Shown: positions 1 to 11,631, numbered from the stretch's first letter. The stretch: 64,000 nt of DNA from Pseudochelatococcus contaminans (GCF_014195635.1 NZ_JACICC010000004.1:124001-188000); one strand, 5' to 3'. The notes: generated from the letters alone by a model not told the origin. Numbers and translations are program-made.

Positions 1-336
1 AATCGGCAGGTGGCGGACCGTTTCGACCCATTGAGCGCGCCGATGCTGCGAGCGTTGAAAACCATCCATGACAGCGCCAGCGCAGCGGGAAAACCTGTGA
101 CGCTTTGCGGCGAAATTGGTGGCAGGCCGCTGGAGGCCATGGCGCTGATCGGGCTCGGCTATCGATCATTTTCGATGTCGCCGGCATCTGTCGGCCCGGT
201 CAAGGCCATGCTGCTGTCTCTCGACTCAGCTGCCATTGCGGCCGAAATTGATCGGCTACTGACCATGGCGGGAGATCGCGGCACGCTGCGGCAGCAGCTT
301 GCGGGTTTTGCCGCCGCGCGAGGCATTCCGGTTTAG
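1..336 (+). CDS. ptsP: Phosphoenolpyruvate-protein phosphotransferase PtsP, C-terminal end (partial)
   Basis: The reading frame is open from the left edge, so only about the last 111 residues of the gene are present. They match the PEP-binding TIM-barrel domain of enzyme I proteins: VADRFDPLSAPML, then LCGEIGGRPLEAMALIGLGY, whose Cys is the position of the catalytic Cys of EI, then a FSMSPASVGPVK segment. In this family the enzyme passes phosphate from PEP to an NPr/HPr protein of the nitrogen PTS in the cytoplasm. Placement before prfA and prmC is a common Hyphomicrobiales order and supports PtsP (EI-Ntr) rather than sugar-PTS PtsI. The N-terminal GAF domain that would prove this lies outside the window. 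Confidence 0.88.
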   Translation, partial: NRQVADRFDPLSAPMLRALKTIHDSASAAGKPVTLCGEIGGRPLEAMALIGLGYRSFSMSPASVGPVKAMLLSLDSAAIAAEIDRLLTMAGDRGTLRQQLAGFAAARGIPV

Positions 337-579
337 AGCGCTTTTCGATTGATCCAAAAGGTCGGACTGAGAAGGTTCGATGAGGTTCAACTGTCCGCGC
401 TGTTTGCCTGTCTCGATAAAACAGGGGAATAACCCGAAGCAAGGTAATATCTGCTTTGCTCGATGACGGTGTTCTATATCAATAAGCTGCGACATCGCCG
501 CATTGACTGATATGCGAAGATGTTGCGATCCGCGCGGGACTTCCACCCTGCTTTATCAAGGTTTGCTGTTAGCGATTGC

Positions 580-1662
580 ATGTCCGATATTTCCACGCCG
601 CCGCCGGAGCGTCTGGCCGCCATCATCGACCGTCACGCCGTTCTCACCGCCACGCTGGCGGCAGGCGCCGATTCTGAATCCTTTGTCGCGCTGTCCCGCG
701 AGCTATCGGAACTCGACCCAGTGGTCGAAGCGATTACGGCTTACCAGACAGCGCAACGGAATCTGGCGGAGATCGATGCGCTGATCGCCGATCCGGAGAC
801 AGACCGCGAGTTGCGCGCTTTCGCCGGTGATGAACGCCCGGAGGCGAATGCCCAGCTTGTGGAAGCTGCCCGGGCGCTGACCATCATGCTCTTGCCCCGC
901 GATGCTGCGGATGAAAAGAGCGCCATTCTTGAAATCCGCGCAGGCACGGGCGGCGACGAGGCATCGCTTTTCGCCGGGGACCTGTTGCGCATGTACACGC
1001 GCTATGCCGCCGCGCGCGGCTGGTCTGTCGAGGTGTTGTCCGAAAGCCCCGGCACATCCGGCGGCTACAAGGAAGTGATCGCCGAAGTCAGCGGGCGCGG
1101 CGTGTTCGCGCGGTTCAAGTTCGAGTCGGGCACGCATCGAGTACAACGCGTGCCGGAAACCGAAGCCTCCGGGCGCATCCACACATCGGCCGCGACGGTT
1201 GCCGTCTTGCCGGAAGCGCAGGATGTCGATGTTTCCATTGACGAATCGGACCTGCGTATTGAAACCATGCGCGCTGGCGGCGCCGGCGGACAGCACGTCA
1301 ACAAAACGGAATCCGCCATCCGTATCACCCATATTCCCACCAACACCGTGGTTTTGGTGCAGGATGAACGTTCCCAGCACCGCAATCGTGCCAAGGCGAT
1401 GGCAATGCTGCGGGCCAAGCTTTATGATGCCGAGCGTAACCGTGCCGATGCCGAGCGTGCTGAGGATCGTCGTCTGCAGGTCGGTTCGGGTGATCGGTCG
1501 GAACGTATCCGGACTTATAACTTCCCGCAGGGCCGCGTCACCGACCACCGCATCAATCTCACGCTCTACAAGCTGGATGAGGTGATGATGGGCGATCTCG
1601 ACCAATTGCTGGATGCCTTGATTGCCGAGCATCAAGCTGCGCTTCTGGCCCGCCAGAGCTGA
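580..1662 (+). CDS. prfA: Peptide chain release factor 1
   Basis: Class I release factor that recognises UAA and UAG in the ribosomal A site and triggers peptide release. The GGQ motif that acts in the peptidyl-transferase centre is at residues 236-238 ([12 protein letters not shown]). The stop-codon-reading tripeptide region reads [15 protein letters not shown], the RF1 form (P-x-T) rather than the RF2 form (SPF). An in-frame ATG exists 20 codons upstream at 520, but starting at 580 (MSDISTPP) gives 360 residues, the usual RF1 length. prmC, which methylates the GGQ glutamine, starts 10 bases downstream, so the two are probably cotranscribed. Confidence 0.97.
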   Translation: MSDISTPPPERLAAIIDRHAVLTATLAAGADSESFVALSRELSELDPVVEAITAYQTAQRNLAEIDALIADPETDRELRAFAGDERPEANAQLVEAARALTIMLLPRDAADEKSAILEIRAGTGGDEASLFAGDLLRMYTRYAAARGWSVEVLSESPGTSGGYKEVIAEVSGRGVFARFKFESGTHRVQRVPETEASGRIHTSAATVAVLPEAQDVDVSIDESDLRIETMRAGGAGGQHVNKTESAIRITHIPTNTVVLVQDERSQHRNRAKAMAMLRAKLYDAERNRADAERAEDRRLQVGSGDRSERIRTYNFPQGRVTDHRINLTLYKLDEVMMGDLDQLLDALIAEHQAALLARQS

Positions 1663-1672
1663 AAACGCTAGC

Positions 1673-2581
1673 ATGAACACTTTACCGTCCCGCGCTGATG
1701 CCTTGCGCCATCTCACCGAAAGGTTACGCGCGGCTGGCGTGGAGTCTCCGGCGCTCGATGCACGTGTGCTGCTGATGTACGCGGCAGACCTCTCGGCAAC
1801 GGACATTTACGCTTGGCCCGACAAAACCCTGCCGCCGGATGCCGCACAAAAACTGGCTGAATTGGGCGAGCGGCGCGCGGCACGTGAACCTCTGGCGCGC
1901 ATTCTCGGCGAGCGCGAGTTCTGGGGCTTGCCGTTTATGCTTGCTCCCGCGACGCTGGTTCCACGGCCAGACACGGAAATATTGCTGGAAACAGCGCTGA
2001 CGGAAACGGCACGACTAGTCGCAGAGCGACCCGGGGCGGTGTTTCGGTTCGCGGATCTGGGCACGGGGTCCGGATGCATTGCCGTGGCATTCATGCATGA
2101 GTTGTGCAAAATCAGCCGCGAATATGACGCATATGGCATTGCGGTTGATCTGTCTCATGATGCGGCTTCAATGGCGCGTCGTAACGCGATACGCAATGGC
2201 GTAGATGACCGACTTGGCTTCATCACTGGCTCATGGAGCGAGGCGCTGGCTGACGAAAGCCTAGATCTCATCCTGTCCAACCCGCCCTATATCGAAAGCG
2301 CGGCCATTGCCACGCTGGATGCAGAAGTCCGCGATCACGATCCAAGACTTGCGCTTGATGGCGGCTGCGATGGACTGGCTCCGTACAGGGCGATTTATGC
2401 CGATGCCCGCCGCCTGCTGCGGCCTGGAGGCGCTGTCGTTGTAGAATATGGAATCGCCCTCTCAGGCGCCAGTCAAGCAGAAACAATCGCGGGTATCGCG
2501 TTAGCGAACGGGTTGTCGCCGGGACGGCCAATCCCCGACCTTGCTGGCGTCGAACGCGTCATTGTTGCCACATTATCGTGA
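1673..2581 (+). CDS. prmC: Peptide chain release factor N5-glutamine methyltransferase
   Basis: SAM-dependent methyltransferase that modifies the glutamine of the GGQ motif in release factors; its substrate PrfA is encoded immediately upstream. The protein has an N-terminal helical substrate-binding domain (about residues 1-75), the SAM-binding glycine motif FADLGTGSGCIAVAF, and the diagnostic NPPY motif at residues 203-206 (LSNPPYIES). The ATG at 1673 gives 302 residues and avoids overlap with prfA. A longer frame from 1622 would run into the prfA end and is less likely. Confidence 0.96.
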   Translation: MNTLPSRADALRHLTERLRAAGVESPALDARVLLMYAADLSATDIYAWPDKTLPPDAAQKLAELGERRAAREPLARILGEREFWGLPFMLAPATLVPRPDTEILLETALTETARLVAERPGAVFRFADLGTGSGCIAVAFMHELCKISREYDAYGIAVDLSHDAASMARRNAIRNGVDDRLGFITGSWSEALADESLDLILSNPPYIESAAIATLDAEVRDHDPRLALDGGCDGLAPYRAIYADARRLLRPGGAVVVEYGIALSGASQAETIAGIALANGLSPGRPIPDLAGVERVIVATLS

Positions 2582-3455
2582 AAACCGTGCGTGTTAGATG
2601 GCGGTGAAGCAGAAAACGCTTGGCGTCCCATTCCGAAGGCTATAGGATTTTCTCATGAATCAGGCTCGGCTGTTGATTTGATGTCTGCAAGTGCATTTTG
2701 TGCTTGGAGATCTTGGCCGGTTTTCCTTTTCTGTTGTGCTGAGCGGTATCGTTCAGCCTTGGATATGCCAGCAGACCGGAAGGTTGCGTGATCGACCAAG
2801 GCAACAGTCCTGTTGTGGCATAAGCGTCGTTTCTCGGCGGGATGAGACGGCGGTTTGGTGTCCGGAGCCATGCGTTGCTGCGGACCATATCGATAACTTG
2901 AGTCGCAGTAAGCCTTATTCGGATGACATGAACAGGGTTTCAGCATGTCTGACAGATGTATGCACGTGTTTCCGGCCAATAATGGCATCTGGAGCATGAC
3001 AATACTTCGGTCACTGGCCGGAAGATGACGAAACGCTCAACCTTCGATACCCGCCTCCCATTTCCGGATATGGCCGGCTGGGGCACGATCTTCCTGCTAA
3101 CCTGTTCAGGAGTATACACATATCAACCAGCACGGATGGCTCCGGTTTGGCGCGCATAGTGGCCAGTTGCATGCATTGCTCCCTGCGAGCACTGCAAGAT
3201 GAGTGCTCTGTCCACGGGGTTTGCAGCCGGAGAGAAATTGCGCCGGCGCCTTTCGGCTCAAGGGCTTGGTGTGTTGAGGGACGAAACAGGCGAAAGCGGT
3301 CACGCAATATGTAAGAATACCGCTCTATCCATCTGATTTAATGTTGGTTTTCCGATAGGCGAAAACCCTTTCCGATCTGGTGTCCTGACAGGCACCTGAA
3401 TGCTTTACAGGGGCGGATAACCCCCTCAATTTTTGGCTCCCGAAGAGAATTATCG
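2582..3455. other. Gene-poor stretch between prmC and the DUF4167 gene
   Basis: These 874 bases hold no frame that looks coding. The longest frames on either strand are about 100-114 codons and are rich in Cys, His, Ser and Arg, without recognisable domains or good ribosome-binding sites. Base composition is less GC-rich than the flanking genes. A short hairpin, GAGCACT...AGTGCTC, lies near 3188-3210. The length is unusual for this compact window, so an sRNA, a long leader for the next gene or a decayed gene are all possible. Confidence 0.5.
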
Positions 3456-4517
3456 ATGAGACCAGGTCAAAACAGGCGTATGCGCAACCGGGGCCGGAAG
3501 GCTCCCAATCCGCTGACGAAAACGTTCGACTCCAATGGGCCGGACGTCAAGGTTCGCGGCACGGCGCAGCATATCGCGGAAAAATACACGCAGCTTTCGC
3601 GCGATGCTCAAGCCTCCGGAGATCGGGTTGCTGCCGAGAATTATCTTCAGCACGCCGAGCACTATATCCGCATCATTCTCGCCGCGCAGACGCAGTTTCA
3701 GCAGAACTTCGGCTTCCAGCGCCCGTTCGACGACGAGCAGGATGACATGGGCGACGATAACGGCGGCGCGTACGGTGTGCAGGACTACAGCACCCCGCAG
3801 CCTTCGGCCCGCTTCCCTCAGTTCGATGAGGATGGTCAGCCGGTTGTATCGGGCCGCGGCCAGCAGGATTCCAGATCGCACGACACGCGCAACGGTGAGC
3901 GTTATGACCGTCAGGAGCGTGGCGAGCGACAGGACCGTGCTGAGCGTCAAGATCGCCCTGAACGTCAAGACCGTCCCGAGCGTCAAGATCGTTCTGACCG
4001 GCAGGATCGCTCTGAACGACAGGATCGCGGGGATCGCCCTGAACGCGGCGAGCGGCAGGACAGGCGCGAGCGCTTTTCCAGGCGGCGTGAGTCCGCGAAC
4101 AGATATGCACAAGCATCGTCGACGGAACAGACGCAGCCGGTGGAGGATGCAGGGTTTGCTCAGCAGCCGGCACTGCCCGCCTTTCTGACGACACCTGTGC
4201 GTACGACGGTGACGGAGGATGACGATCAGCCTGCTCTGATCTCATCGCAGATTGCCGCTTCGCAGGATTTCGATGACGATGACGCGGATAATGCCCCCGC
4301 GCCCGTCCATGAAGCGCCCGACGAAGAGGCGGAAGTGGCGGTGAAGGCCCCGGTGCGGACTCGCAGGCGGCGGACTGCTGCGACCACGGACGAAGCCGCT
4401 GCCGTGGACGGTGGCAGCGCGAGCGATGAAACCGATGCCGAGGCTGAAAAGCCTGTGCGCAAGCGTGCGACCCGCACCCGGCGCAAAAGCGTCGATGATG
4501 TGTCCGTAGCCGATTGA
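3456..4517 (+). CDS. DUF4167 domain protein with basic/acidic repeat tail
   Basis: The first ~80 residues match the DUF4167 domain of alphaproteobacteria: a basic start (NRRMRNRGRK), then NPLTKTFDSNGPDVKVRGTA and helices ending in NYLQHAEHYIRIILAAQTQ. The rest is low-complexity. About residues 145-210 are a run of ERQDR/DRQDR-type five- to ten-residue repeats, followed by an acidic segment and a Lys/Arg-rich C-terminus (KRATRTRRKS). The composition suggests a disordered nucleic-acid- or ribosome-associated protein, but the biochemical function is not established. Its place after ptsP-prfA-prmC is conserved in Hyphomicrobiales and fits a translation-linked role by inference only. Confidence 0.85.
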   Translation: MRPGQNRRMRNRGRKAPNPLTKTFDSNGPDVKVRGTAQHIAEKYTQLSRDAQASGDRVAAENYLQHAEHYIRIILAAQTQFQQNFGFQRPFDDEQDDMGDDNGGAYGVQDYSTPQPSARFPQFDEDGQPVVSGRGQQDSRSHDTRNGERYDRQERGERQDRAERQDRPERQDRPERQDRSDRQDRSERQDRGDRPERGERQDRRERFSRRRESANRYAQASSTEQTQPVEDAGFAQQPALPAFLTTPVRTTVTEDDDQPALISSQIAASQDFDDDDADNAPAPVHEAPDEEAEVAVKAPVRTRRRRTAATTDEAAAVDGGSASDETDAEAEKPVRKRATRTRRKSVDDVSVAD

Positions 4518-4566
4518 CGGAGCGTTTACCGTCTTTCTGCCTTCTCGCCCTTTGTAACGGCAGTGA

Positions 4567-4595
4567 TTGACAAATTGGCCCGATAAAGGGACATT
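4567..4595 (+). promoter_or_regulatory. Possible sigma-70-type promoter for thiC
   Basis: A perfect -35 hexamer TTGACA lies at 4567-4572, about 30 bases before the TPP aptamer. After a 17-base spacer there is only a weak -10 (GACATT). The position fits the start of a riboswitch-bearing transcript, but the -10 is poor. Confidence 0.3.
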
Positions 4596-4604
4596 GTCCT
4601 CATT

Positions 4605-6678
<2,074 letters not shown>

Positions 6679-6696
6679 CGCGCAACGGCAGCGGCC

Positions 6697-7443
6697 TCAT
6701 CCATAGCGATGCAGGCCGCTGCCGTGCCGCTTGAGCCATGCCTCCGCGGCATCCGTATGGGAGCATAGCTGATACGTCAGCCGCCAGAAGCGATCCGAGT
6801 GGTTCATTTCTCGCAGATGCGCGACCTCGTGCGCCGCGAGATAATCGAGCACCATCGGAGGGGCCATCACGAGCCGCCATGAGAAGTTCAAACGGCCCTG
6901 AGACGAGCACGATCCCCAACGGCTGCGAGTATCGCGCAGGGTAATGCTGCGCGCGGGAACGCCCAACGCGGCAGTGTGACGCTTGACCGCCGCCGACAAA
7001 TCGACACGCGCCTCGCGCTGAAGGAAGTCCCTCACCCGACGCGGTAAATGTGGAGCCTCGCCGCTGACGGCGATAATCGGGCTTCCAGCGGAATCGCGTT
7101 CCACCTTCACGCTGCCGCGCACCGCGCTCCAATGGACGATGCGGTGTTCCTCGCCGCGAAGCGGCACCAACGCACCGGCCTCGAAGGGTATACGCTGCGG
7201 AACGGTCTGCATCCGCTGCGCGATCCATGCGGCATGACCATCCAGAAAGCGGCGGACAACCGTCACGTCAGCATTGGCGGGAACCGTCAGAACAGCCTCG
7301 CCTGTGGCCATCGACACGCGCAATGTAAAACGCTTCGCTCCCGTTTGCGGACGCAGCCGCACAATGAACGTTGCACCGTGATGCACGACATTAAGGCTCT
7401 CGGGCAGCGTGAGAGCGCGCCTGCGGAACAAGGCAAGGGGCAT
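6697..7443 (-). CDS. SprT/YgjP-like (DUF45) zinc metallopeptidase
   Basis: The zinc motif HEVAH is at residues 205-209 (LAAHEVAHLREMNHSDRFW), with a further His at 215. The family signature SRWGSCSSQGRLNFSW lies just before it, as in YgjP/M48-like DUF45 proteins. The Met at 7443 (MPLALFRRRAL) gives 248 residues; an upstream in-frame ATG at 7533 would add 30 residues coded by a repeat-like intergenic segment, so it is disfavoured. The gene converges on thiC with an 18-base gap. These proteins are predicted cytosolic metal-dependent hydrolases; the substrate is not known. Confidence 0.88.
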   Translation of the reverse strand: MPLALFRRRALTLPESLNVVHHGATFIVRLRPQTGAKRFTLRVSMATGEAVLTVPANADVTVVRRFLDGHAAWIAQRMQTVPQRIPFEAGALVPLRGEEHRIVHWSAVRGSVKVERDSAGSPIIAVSGEAPHLPRRVRDFLQREARVDLSAAVKRHTAALGVPARSITLRDTRSRWGSCSSQGRLNFSWRLVMAPPMVLDYLAAHEVAHLREMNHSDRFWRLTYQLCSHTDAAEAWLKRHGSGLHRYG

Positions 7444-7478
7444 GCGGGACGTATCGGCAGATCCTGGAGCTTTTCGGC

Positions 7479-7570
7479 ATTTCGTTGAAACGCAGAAATT
7501 CTCTATCTTATTGGTTTTACGCATTTTCCTCACACAAAGCGGTATCCGCTTTGCTTGAAAACGCTTTAGT
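7479..7570. repeat. Dispersed intergenic hairpin element, copy A
   Basis: Shares blocks with 17066-17170 in the same order: CGTTGAAACGC, TATCTT-x-x-TGGTTT, and CGCTTTGCTTG followed by AAAACGCT. It contains a near-perfect inverted repeat, AAAGCGG-TAT-CCGCTTT (about 7537-7554). Both copies lie between genes at gene starts. Confidence 0.6.
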
Positions 7571-7696
7571 CAACGATCTGTATATGAGATGTGATTCAGC
7601 CGCGCCTGTCAATGCACGAGGGTTCATGACGGCATTTTAATGAAAAGCGCCGACTGAACCCTCGTGCCATTGATTGATCAAACAACCGCGCGCAGA

Positions 7697-9004
7697 TCAC
7701 GCGACGACGGCAAGACCTCCCCGCGCGTGCGTCCGTGAACGACCGGATACGCGGGCGTGAACTGGCCCTTTGTGCCGCGCCTCGACCTTCTCGATAAACG
7801 CGCGGATGCGTGGGGCAATTTCGTCTACGAAGCGCTTGCCGTTGAACACACCGTAATGGCCCACACCCAACTGGAGGTAATGATCGCGCATGTCTTCCGG
7901 AATACGCGAGCACAGCGTCTGGGCGGCGCGCGTCTGGCCGACGCCGGAGATGTCATCGCGCTCGCCCTCCACCGTCATCAGAGCGGTGTTGCGGACGGCG
8001 GAGAGGTCAACCCGCTCGCCGCGATGCATCAGCCCGCCACGAGGCAAGGATTGCTCGACGAATACCTGCTCTACCGTTTGCAGATAGAACTCGGCCGTCA
8101 AATCCATGACCGCCAGATACTCGTCATAGAAAATGCGGTGCTTCTCGGCCGAGTCGCCATCCCCGGAAACAAGGTGACGGAACATGTTTTGATGCGCGGT
8201 GACGTGACGATCGAGATTCATGGCCATGAAGCCCGACAGTTGCAGAAAGCCCGGATAAACCTCCCGCATGAAGCCCGGACGGGTGAACGGCACCTTTGTA
8301 ATGCAGTGCCGCCGGAACCACGCGATACCGCGCTCTTGCGCCAGCTTGTTGACCTCTGTCGGGTTCTCGCGCGTATCGATCGGGCCGCCCATCAGGATCA
8401 TGGAGCGCGGCGCGGCGGGATCGCCCATAGCCTCCATGCGCGCCACGGCGGCAATCACCGGGACAGCCGGCTGGCATACGCCCATGACGTGCACATCGGG
8501 GCCAAGCTGGCGCAGCATCGCGATGACATAGTCGATGTAGTCATCGAGATCGAAAACGCCTGCGGACATCGGCACGCCGGACGCATCCAGCCAATCGGTG
8601 ATGTAGACATCGTGGGTTTTCAGAAACGCCTCAGCCGTGCCGCGCAGCAGCGTGGCGTGGTGGCCGGACATCGGCGCGACGATCAGCAGCTTGGGCTGCG
8701 TGCTCCGGACGCCAGGACGCTCAAAGTGGATAAGCCGGCAGAACGGCTCCTCCGAGATGACACGCTCACGCACGGTCACCTGCCGCCCCTCGATCTCGAC
8801 AGTGCCGAAATCGAAAGCGGGCTTGGGGTAGCGGCGCGTGGTACGCTCGAATATTTCGCATGCCGCCGATATGGTCCGCCCGTAGGCCGTGTGGCTCAGG
8901 GGGTTGACGGGGCTGCGAAAGGCATATTGGGCGGCACTCGACACCGTGCGCGCGGGACGCGCGAATGCATGAGCGGCCTCATACCAGTAATAGGCGAGAT
9001 TCAT
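7697..9004 (-). CDS. phaZ: Intracellular polyhydroxyalkanoate depolymerase PhaZ
   Basis: Alpha/beta-hydrolase that breaks down the organism's own PHB/PHA granules to hydroxyacids. Instead of a serine lipase box it has GVCQP with Cys at residue 177, typical of the intracellular PhaZ family, and a C-terminal histidine in VGHYGVFNGKRF. Other family segments include MNLAYYWYEAAHAFARPAR at the N-terminus and VAPMSGHHATLLRGTAEAFL. At 435 residues it has the usual length. It is divergent from regB across about 570 bases. A redox regulator beside a carbon-reserve gene may matter physiologically, but coregulation is not shown. Confidence 0.93.
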   Translation of the reverse strand: MNLAYYWYEAAHAFARPARTVSSAAQYAFRSPVNPLSHTAYGRTISAACEIFERTTRRYPKPAFDFGTVEIEGRQVTVRERVISEEPFCRLIHFERPGVRSTQPKLLIVAPMSGHHATLLRGTAEAFLKTHDVYITDWLDASGVPMSAGVFDLDDYIDYVIAMLRQLGPDVHVMGVCQPAVPVIAAVARMEAMGDPAAPRSMILMGGPIDTRENPTEVNKLAQERGIAWFRRHCITKVPFTRPGFMREVYPGFLQLSGFMAMNLDRHVTAHQNMFRHLVSGDGDSAEKHRIFYDEYLAVMDLTAEFYLQTVEQVFVEQSLPRGGLMHRGERVDLSAVRNTALMTVEGERDDISGVGQTRAAQTLCSRIPEDMRDHYLQLGVGHYGVFNGKRFVDEIAPRIRAFIEKVEARHKGPVHARVSGRSRTHARGGLAVVA

Positions 9005-9574
9005 CTTGTTCCCGACCTTCCTCTAGAGTTGCACGCGCCGGCGGCTTTTTTCCGCTTCTACCGGCGACGTGCGTGGTTCCCCTGTTATCCTGCTTCCCGC
9101 GCGGACGCCGGATGCCGCGTCACCGGCTCCCGACTCTCAACAAGCGTCCGTGTGTATTGGTTTCATTCACAACAAACGATCTTTCCGCTTACGAAACAAG
9201 GGGTGTGCTTCACTGATTTAACAGTTTCATGGGTAACTATTAATAACAGCTTAATAATTTCCTTTTGGGGGGATGTGGATTACTCCGCCTCCACGCGTCC
9301 CAAGCCCCCATTTATAACCGAATCGCCTTGCGCGAAGCAGTGCAACGATCTCTGTTTCAACGATGATTCGATCCGGCCGGGGCCGATCTGTTACATGCCC
9401 GCAGATCGCGCCCGGCGCTTTTATCTTTCTTTTTTGCAGCAGGGCACGCAATTGCGTGCAGTGTCGAAGGTGGCTAATACCAAAGACTGATATGCCTTGA
9501 CGCAACCGGCGTCTCTTCGGCAACGCGGCTTCAGGGCAGTATCCGGGCGGTCATGGTTCAGCGTGGCCGCCGTC
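9005..9574. promoter_or_regulatory. Long divergent control region between phaZ and regB
   Basis: No gene is supported in these 570 bases. A strongly AT-rich core at about 9216-9266 (with ACTATTAATAACAGCTTAAT) contrasts with its GC-rich surroundings and is the likeliest place for promoters of the two divergent genes. I could not assign exact -35/-10 boxes. Confidence 0.4.
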
Positions 9575-10936
9575 ATGGCGGAGAAACGACGAGTGGACGA
9601 ATCTGGCGGGTTTCAAACCGAACGCAACACCCAGCGGCTGCGCGTCGATACGCTGGTGCGGTTGCGGTGGCTTGCTGTTATCGGCCAGAGCGCAACCGTT
9701 GCGGGCGTACATTTCGGGCTTGGATTTCCGCTGCCTTTCGCGGCATGTTTCACCGTCATCGCCTGCTCCGCGCTGCTGAACATCGGCCTGCGGGTTCGCT
9801 ATCCCGTCAGCAAGCGCCTCGATGCCGGATTGGCGGCGCTCATTCTCGGCTATGACATCCTGCAGTTATGCGTGCTGCTGTTTTTGACGGGCGGGCTGCA
9901 GAACCCCTTCTCCCTGCTCATTCTGGCGCCGGTGATGATCTCGGCAACCGTCCTGCCACCAAGGCCCACGCTGATTCTGGGTGTTTTCGCGGCGGTGCTT
10001 ACCTCAGTGCTGGCGTTTTATCACATGCCTTTGCCATGGCCGCCCGGTGAAACCCTGGTGCTGCCGCTGACATACGTCACGGGCATCTGGTGCGCCATCC
10101 TGCTGAGCCTGGGGTTTACGGGCATTTATGCCTGGCGCGTCGCCAACGAAGCGCGCCAGCTCGCGAATGCCCTCGCCGCAACTGAACTGGTGCTGGAGCG
10201 GGAACAGCACCTCTCGCAGCTCGACGGGCTGGCAGCGGCGGCGGCGCATGAACTGGGTACACCGCTGGCCACGATCGCCCTCGTGGTGCGCGAACTGGAC
10301 CATGCCGCCGGTGCCGATCACCCCATGGCCGAAGACCTGACGCTGCTGCGTCAGCAGGTTGGGCGTTGCCGTGAAATTCTGGCCAAGCTGACATCGCTCG
10401 GTTCGGATGGCGCAGGCCCGCTTGACCGCCTCACATTGTCGCACCTCATCGAGGAAGTCGCCGGCCCACAGCGCGGTTTTGACGTACCGATCACCATCCG
10501 GCGCGCGGGCGAAGGGCCGGAACCGGCAACCGCCCGCAACCCCGGCCTGATCTACGGCCTTGGCAACATCATCGACAATGCGGTCGATTTCGCCGCTACG
10601 CGTGTGGATGTCGAGGCCCATTGGACCGCCTCCACCGTGACGCTGACCGTGCAGGATGACGGCCCCGGATTCACCCCGGACATCCTGCTGCGCCTTGGTG
10701 ACCCTTATGTCACCACACGGGGAGCCGAGCGGCGCGGCATCATGCGCCGCACCGATGACGACAACGCCGATGGCCACGGACTGGGCGTCTTCATCGCCAA
10801 GACCCTGATCGAGCGCACCGGCGCTCACGTGACGTGGACGAACGCGCCCGGCCCTGGAAACGGTGCGCGCGTGACCGTCTCGTGGGAGCGGCGCGTTTTC
10901 GAAAAAACGGCCTCTGCCGAGGCGGATGGGCTGTGA
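9575..10936 (+). CDS. regB: Redox sensor histidine kinase RegB/ActS/PrrB
   Basis: Membrane histidine kinase of the RegB-RegA global redox system. About six hydrophobic segments span residues 30-185. The quinone-binding loop motif GGLQNPF is at 106-112, the H-box HELGTP has the phosphorylated His at 225, and a redox-type Cys is at 265 (VGRCREIL). The ATP-binding motifs NIIDNAVDFA, QDDGPGF and DGHGLGVF are intact. In characterised homologues the system adjusts respiration, nitrogen and carbon metabolism to quinone redox state. The start at 9575 (MAEKRRVDES) gives 453 residues; an upstream frame from 9497 adds a Ser/Arg-rich stretch and is unlikely. regA follows 92 bases downstream. Confidence 0.94.
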   Translation: MAEKRRVDESGGFQTERNTQRLRVDTLVRLRWLAVIGQSATVAGVHFGLGFPLPFAACFTVIACSALLNIGLRVRYPVSKRLDAGLAALILGYDILQLCVLLFLTGGLQNPFSLLILAPVMISATVLPPRPTLILGVFAAVLTSVLAFYHMPLPWPPGETLVLPLTYVTGIWCAILLSLGFTGIYAWRVANEARQLANALAATELVLEREQHLSQLDGLAAAAAHELGTPLATIALVVRELDHAAGADHPMAEDLTLLRQQVGRCREILAKLTSLGSDGAGPLDRLTLSHLIEEVAGPQRGFDVPITIRRAGEGPEPATARNPGLIYGLGNIIDNAVDFAATRVDVEAHWTASTVTLTVQDDGPGFTPDILLRLGDPYVTTRGAERRGIMRRTDDDNADGHGLGVFIAKTLIERTGAHVTWTNAPGPGNGARVTVSWERRVFEKTASAEADGL

Positions 10937-11028
10937 TTGGCCCGGGCAAAAAGGGTGCGAAAGGCTTTCGAGCGGCGTAGAATTGCGCTAAATCGTTTAT
11001 GACCATAAAATACGCGGAGGAAAGCGTA

Positions 11029-11631
11029 ATGACAGGCGATCCGAAGGCTGCTGATGCAGCGGTCGCAGACGCCGCTATCGACGACGTGAACGCAAGCGAT
11101 CTCTCCGGGGACCGCAGCCTTATCATCATCGATGATGACCATGCCTTCCTGACCCGCCTCGCCCGCGCCATGGAACAGCGTGGCTATGACGTGCGAACAG
11201 CCGATACGGTGGCCAAAGGCATCGAACTTATCGAAGAAAATGCACCCGCCTACGCCGTGATCGACATGCGGCTCGCGGATGGCAACGGGCTGGATGCCAT
11301 CACCCGGCTCAAGGAATTGCGGCCAGAAGCGCGCGGCATCATTCTGACCGGCTATGGCAACATCGCAACTGCCGTGACAGCCGTGAAGCTCGGCGCTTTC
11401 GACTATCTCGCCAAGCCTGCCGACGCCGACGAAATACACGCCGCCCTCATCGCCAGCGCCGAAGAGCGTGTGGAGGTGCCGGAAAATCCGATGTCGGCGG
11501 ATCGCGTCCGCTGGGAGCACATCCAGCGCATTTACGAAGCCTGCAACCGCAACGTTTCGGAAACCGCGCGCCGCCTCAGCATGCACAGGCGCACCCTGCA
11601 ACGCATTCTCGCCAAACGCGCGCCGCGATAA
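11029..11631 (+). CDS. regA: Redox response regulator RegA/ActR/PrrA
   Basis: Partner of RegB. The receiver domain carries the acidic pocket IIIDDDHAF and the phospho-acceptor Asp at residue 79 (VIDMRLADGNG), with Lys in YLAKPADADE. The C-terminal Fis-type helix-turn-helix EACNRNVSETARRLSMHRRTLQRIL is the highly conserved RegA DNA-binding element. The ATG at 11029 has GGAGGA at 11016-11021 with good spacing and gives 200 residues; an ATG at 10999 is possible. The N-terminus has an Ala/Asp-rich extension of about 25 residues before the receiver. Confidence 0.94.
   Translation: MTGDPKAADAAVADAAIDDVNASDLSGDRSLIIIDDDHAFLTRLARAMEQRGYDVRTADTVAKGIELIEENAPAYAVIDMRLADGNGLDAITRLKELRPEARGIILTGYGNIATAVTAVKLGAFDYLAKPADADEIHAALIASAEERVEVPENPMSADRVRWEHIQRIYEACNRNVSETARRLSMHRRTLQRILAKRAPR

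Noticed and set aside
3880-4080. Short regularly spaced repeats resembling a CRISPR array
   Set aside because: They are in-frame codon repeats of the DUF4167 protein, with no spacers of constant length and no cas genes.
7757-9490. 577-codon plus-strand frame opposite phaZ
   Set aside because: It is antisense to PhaZ and has a His/Arg-rich mirror composition with no family match.
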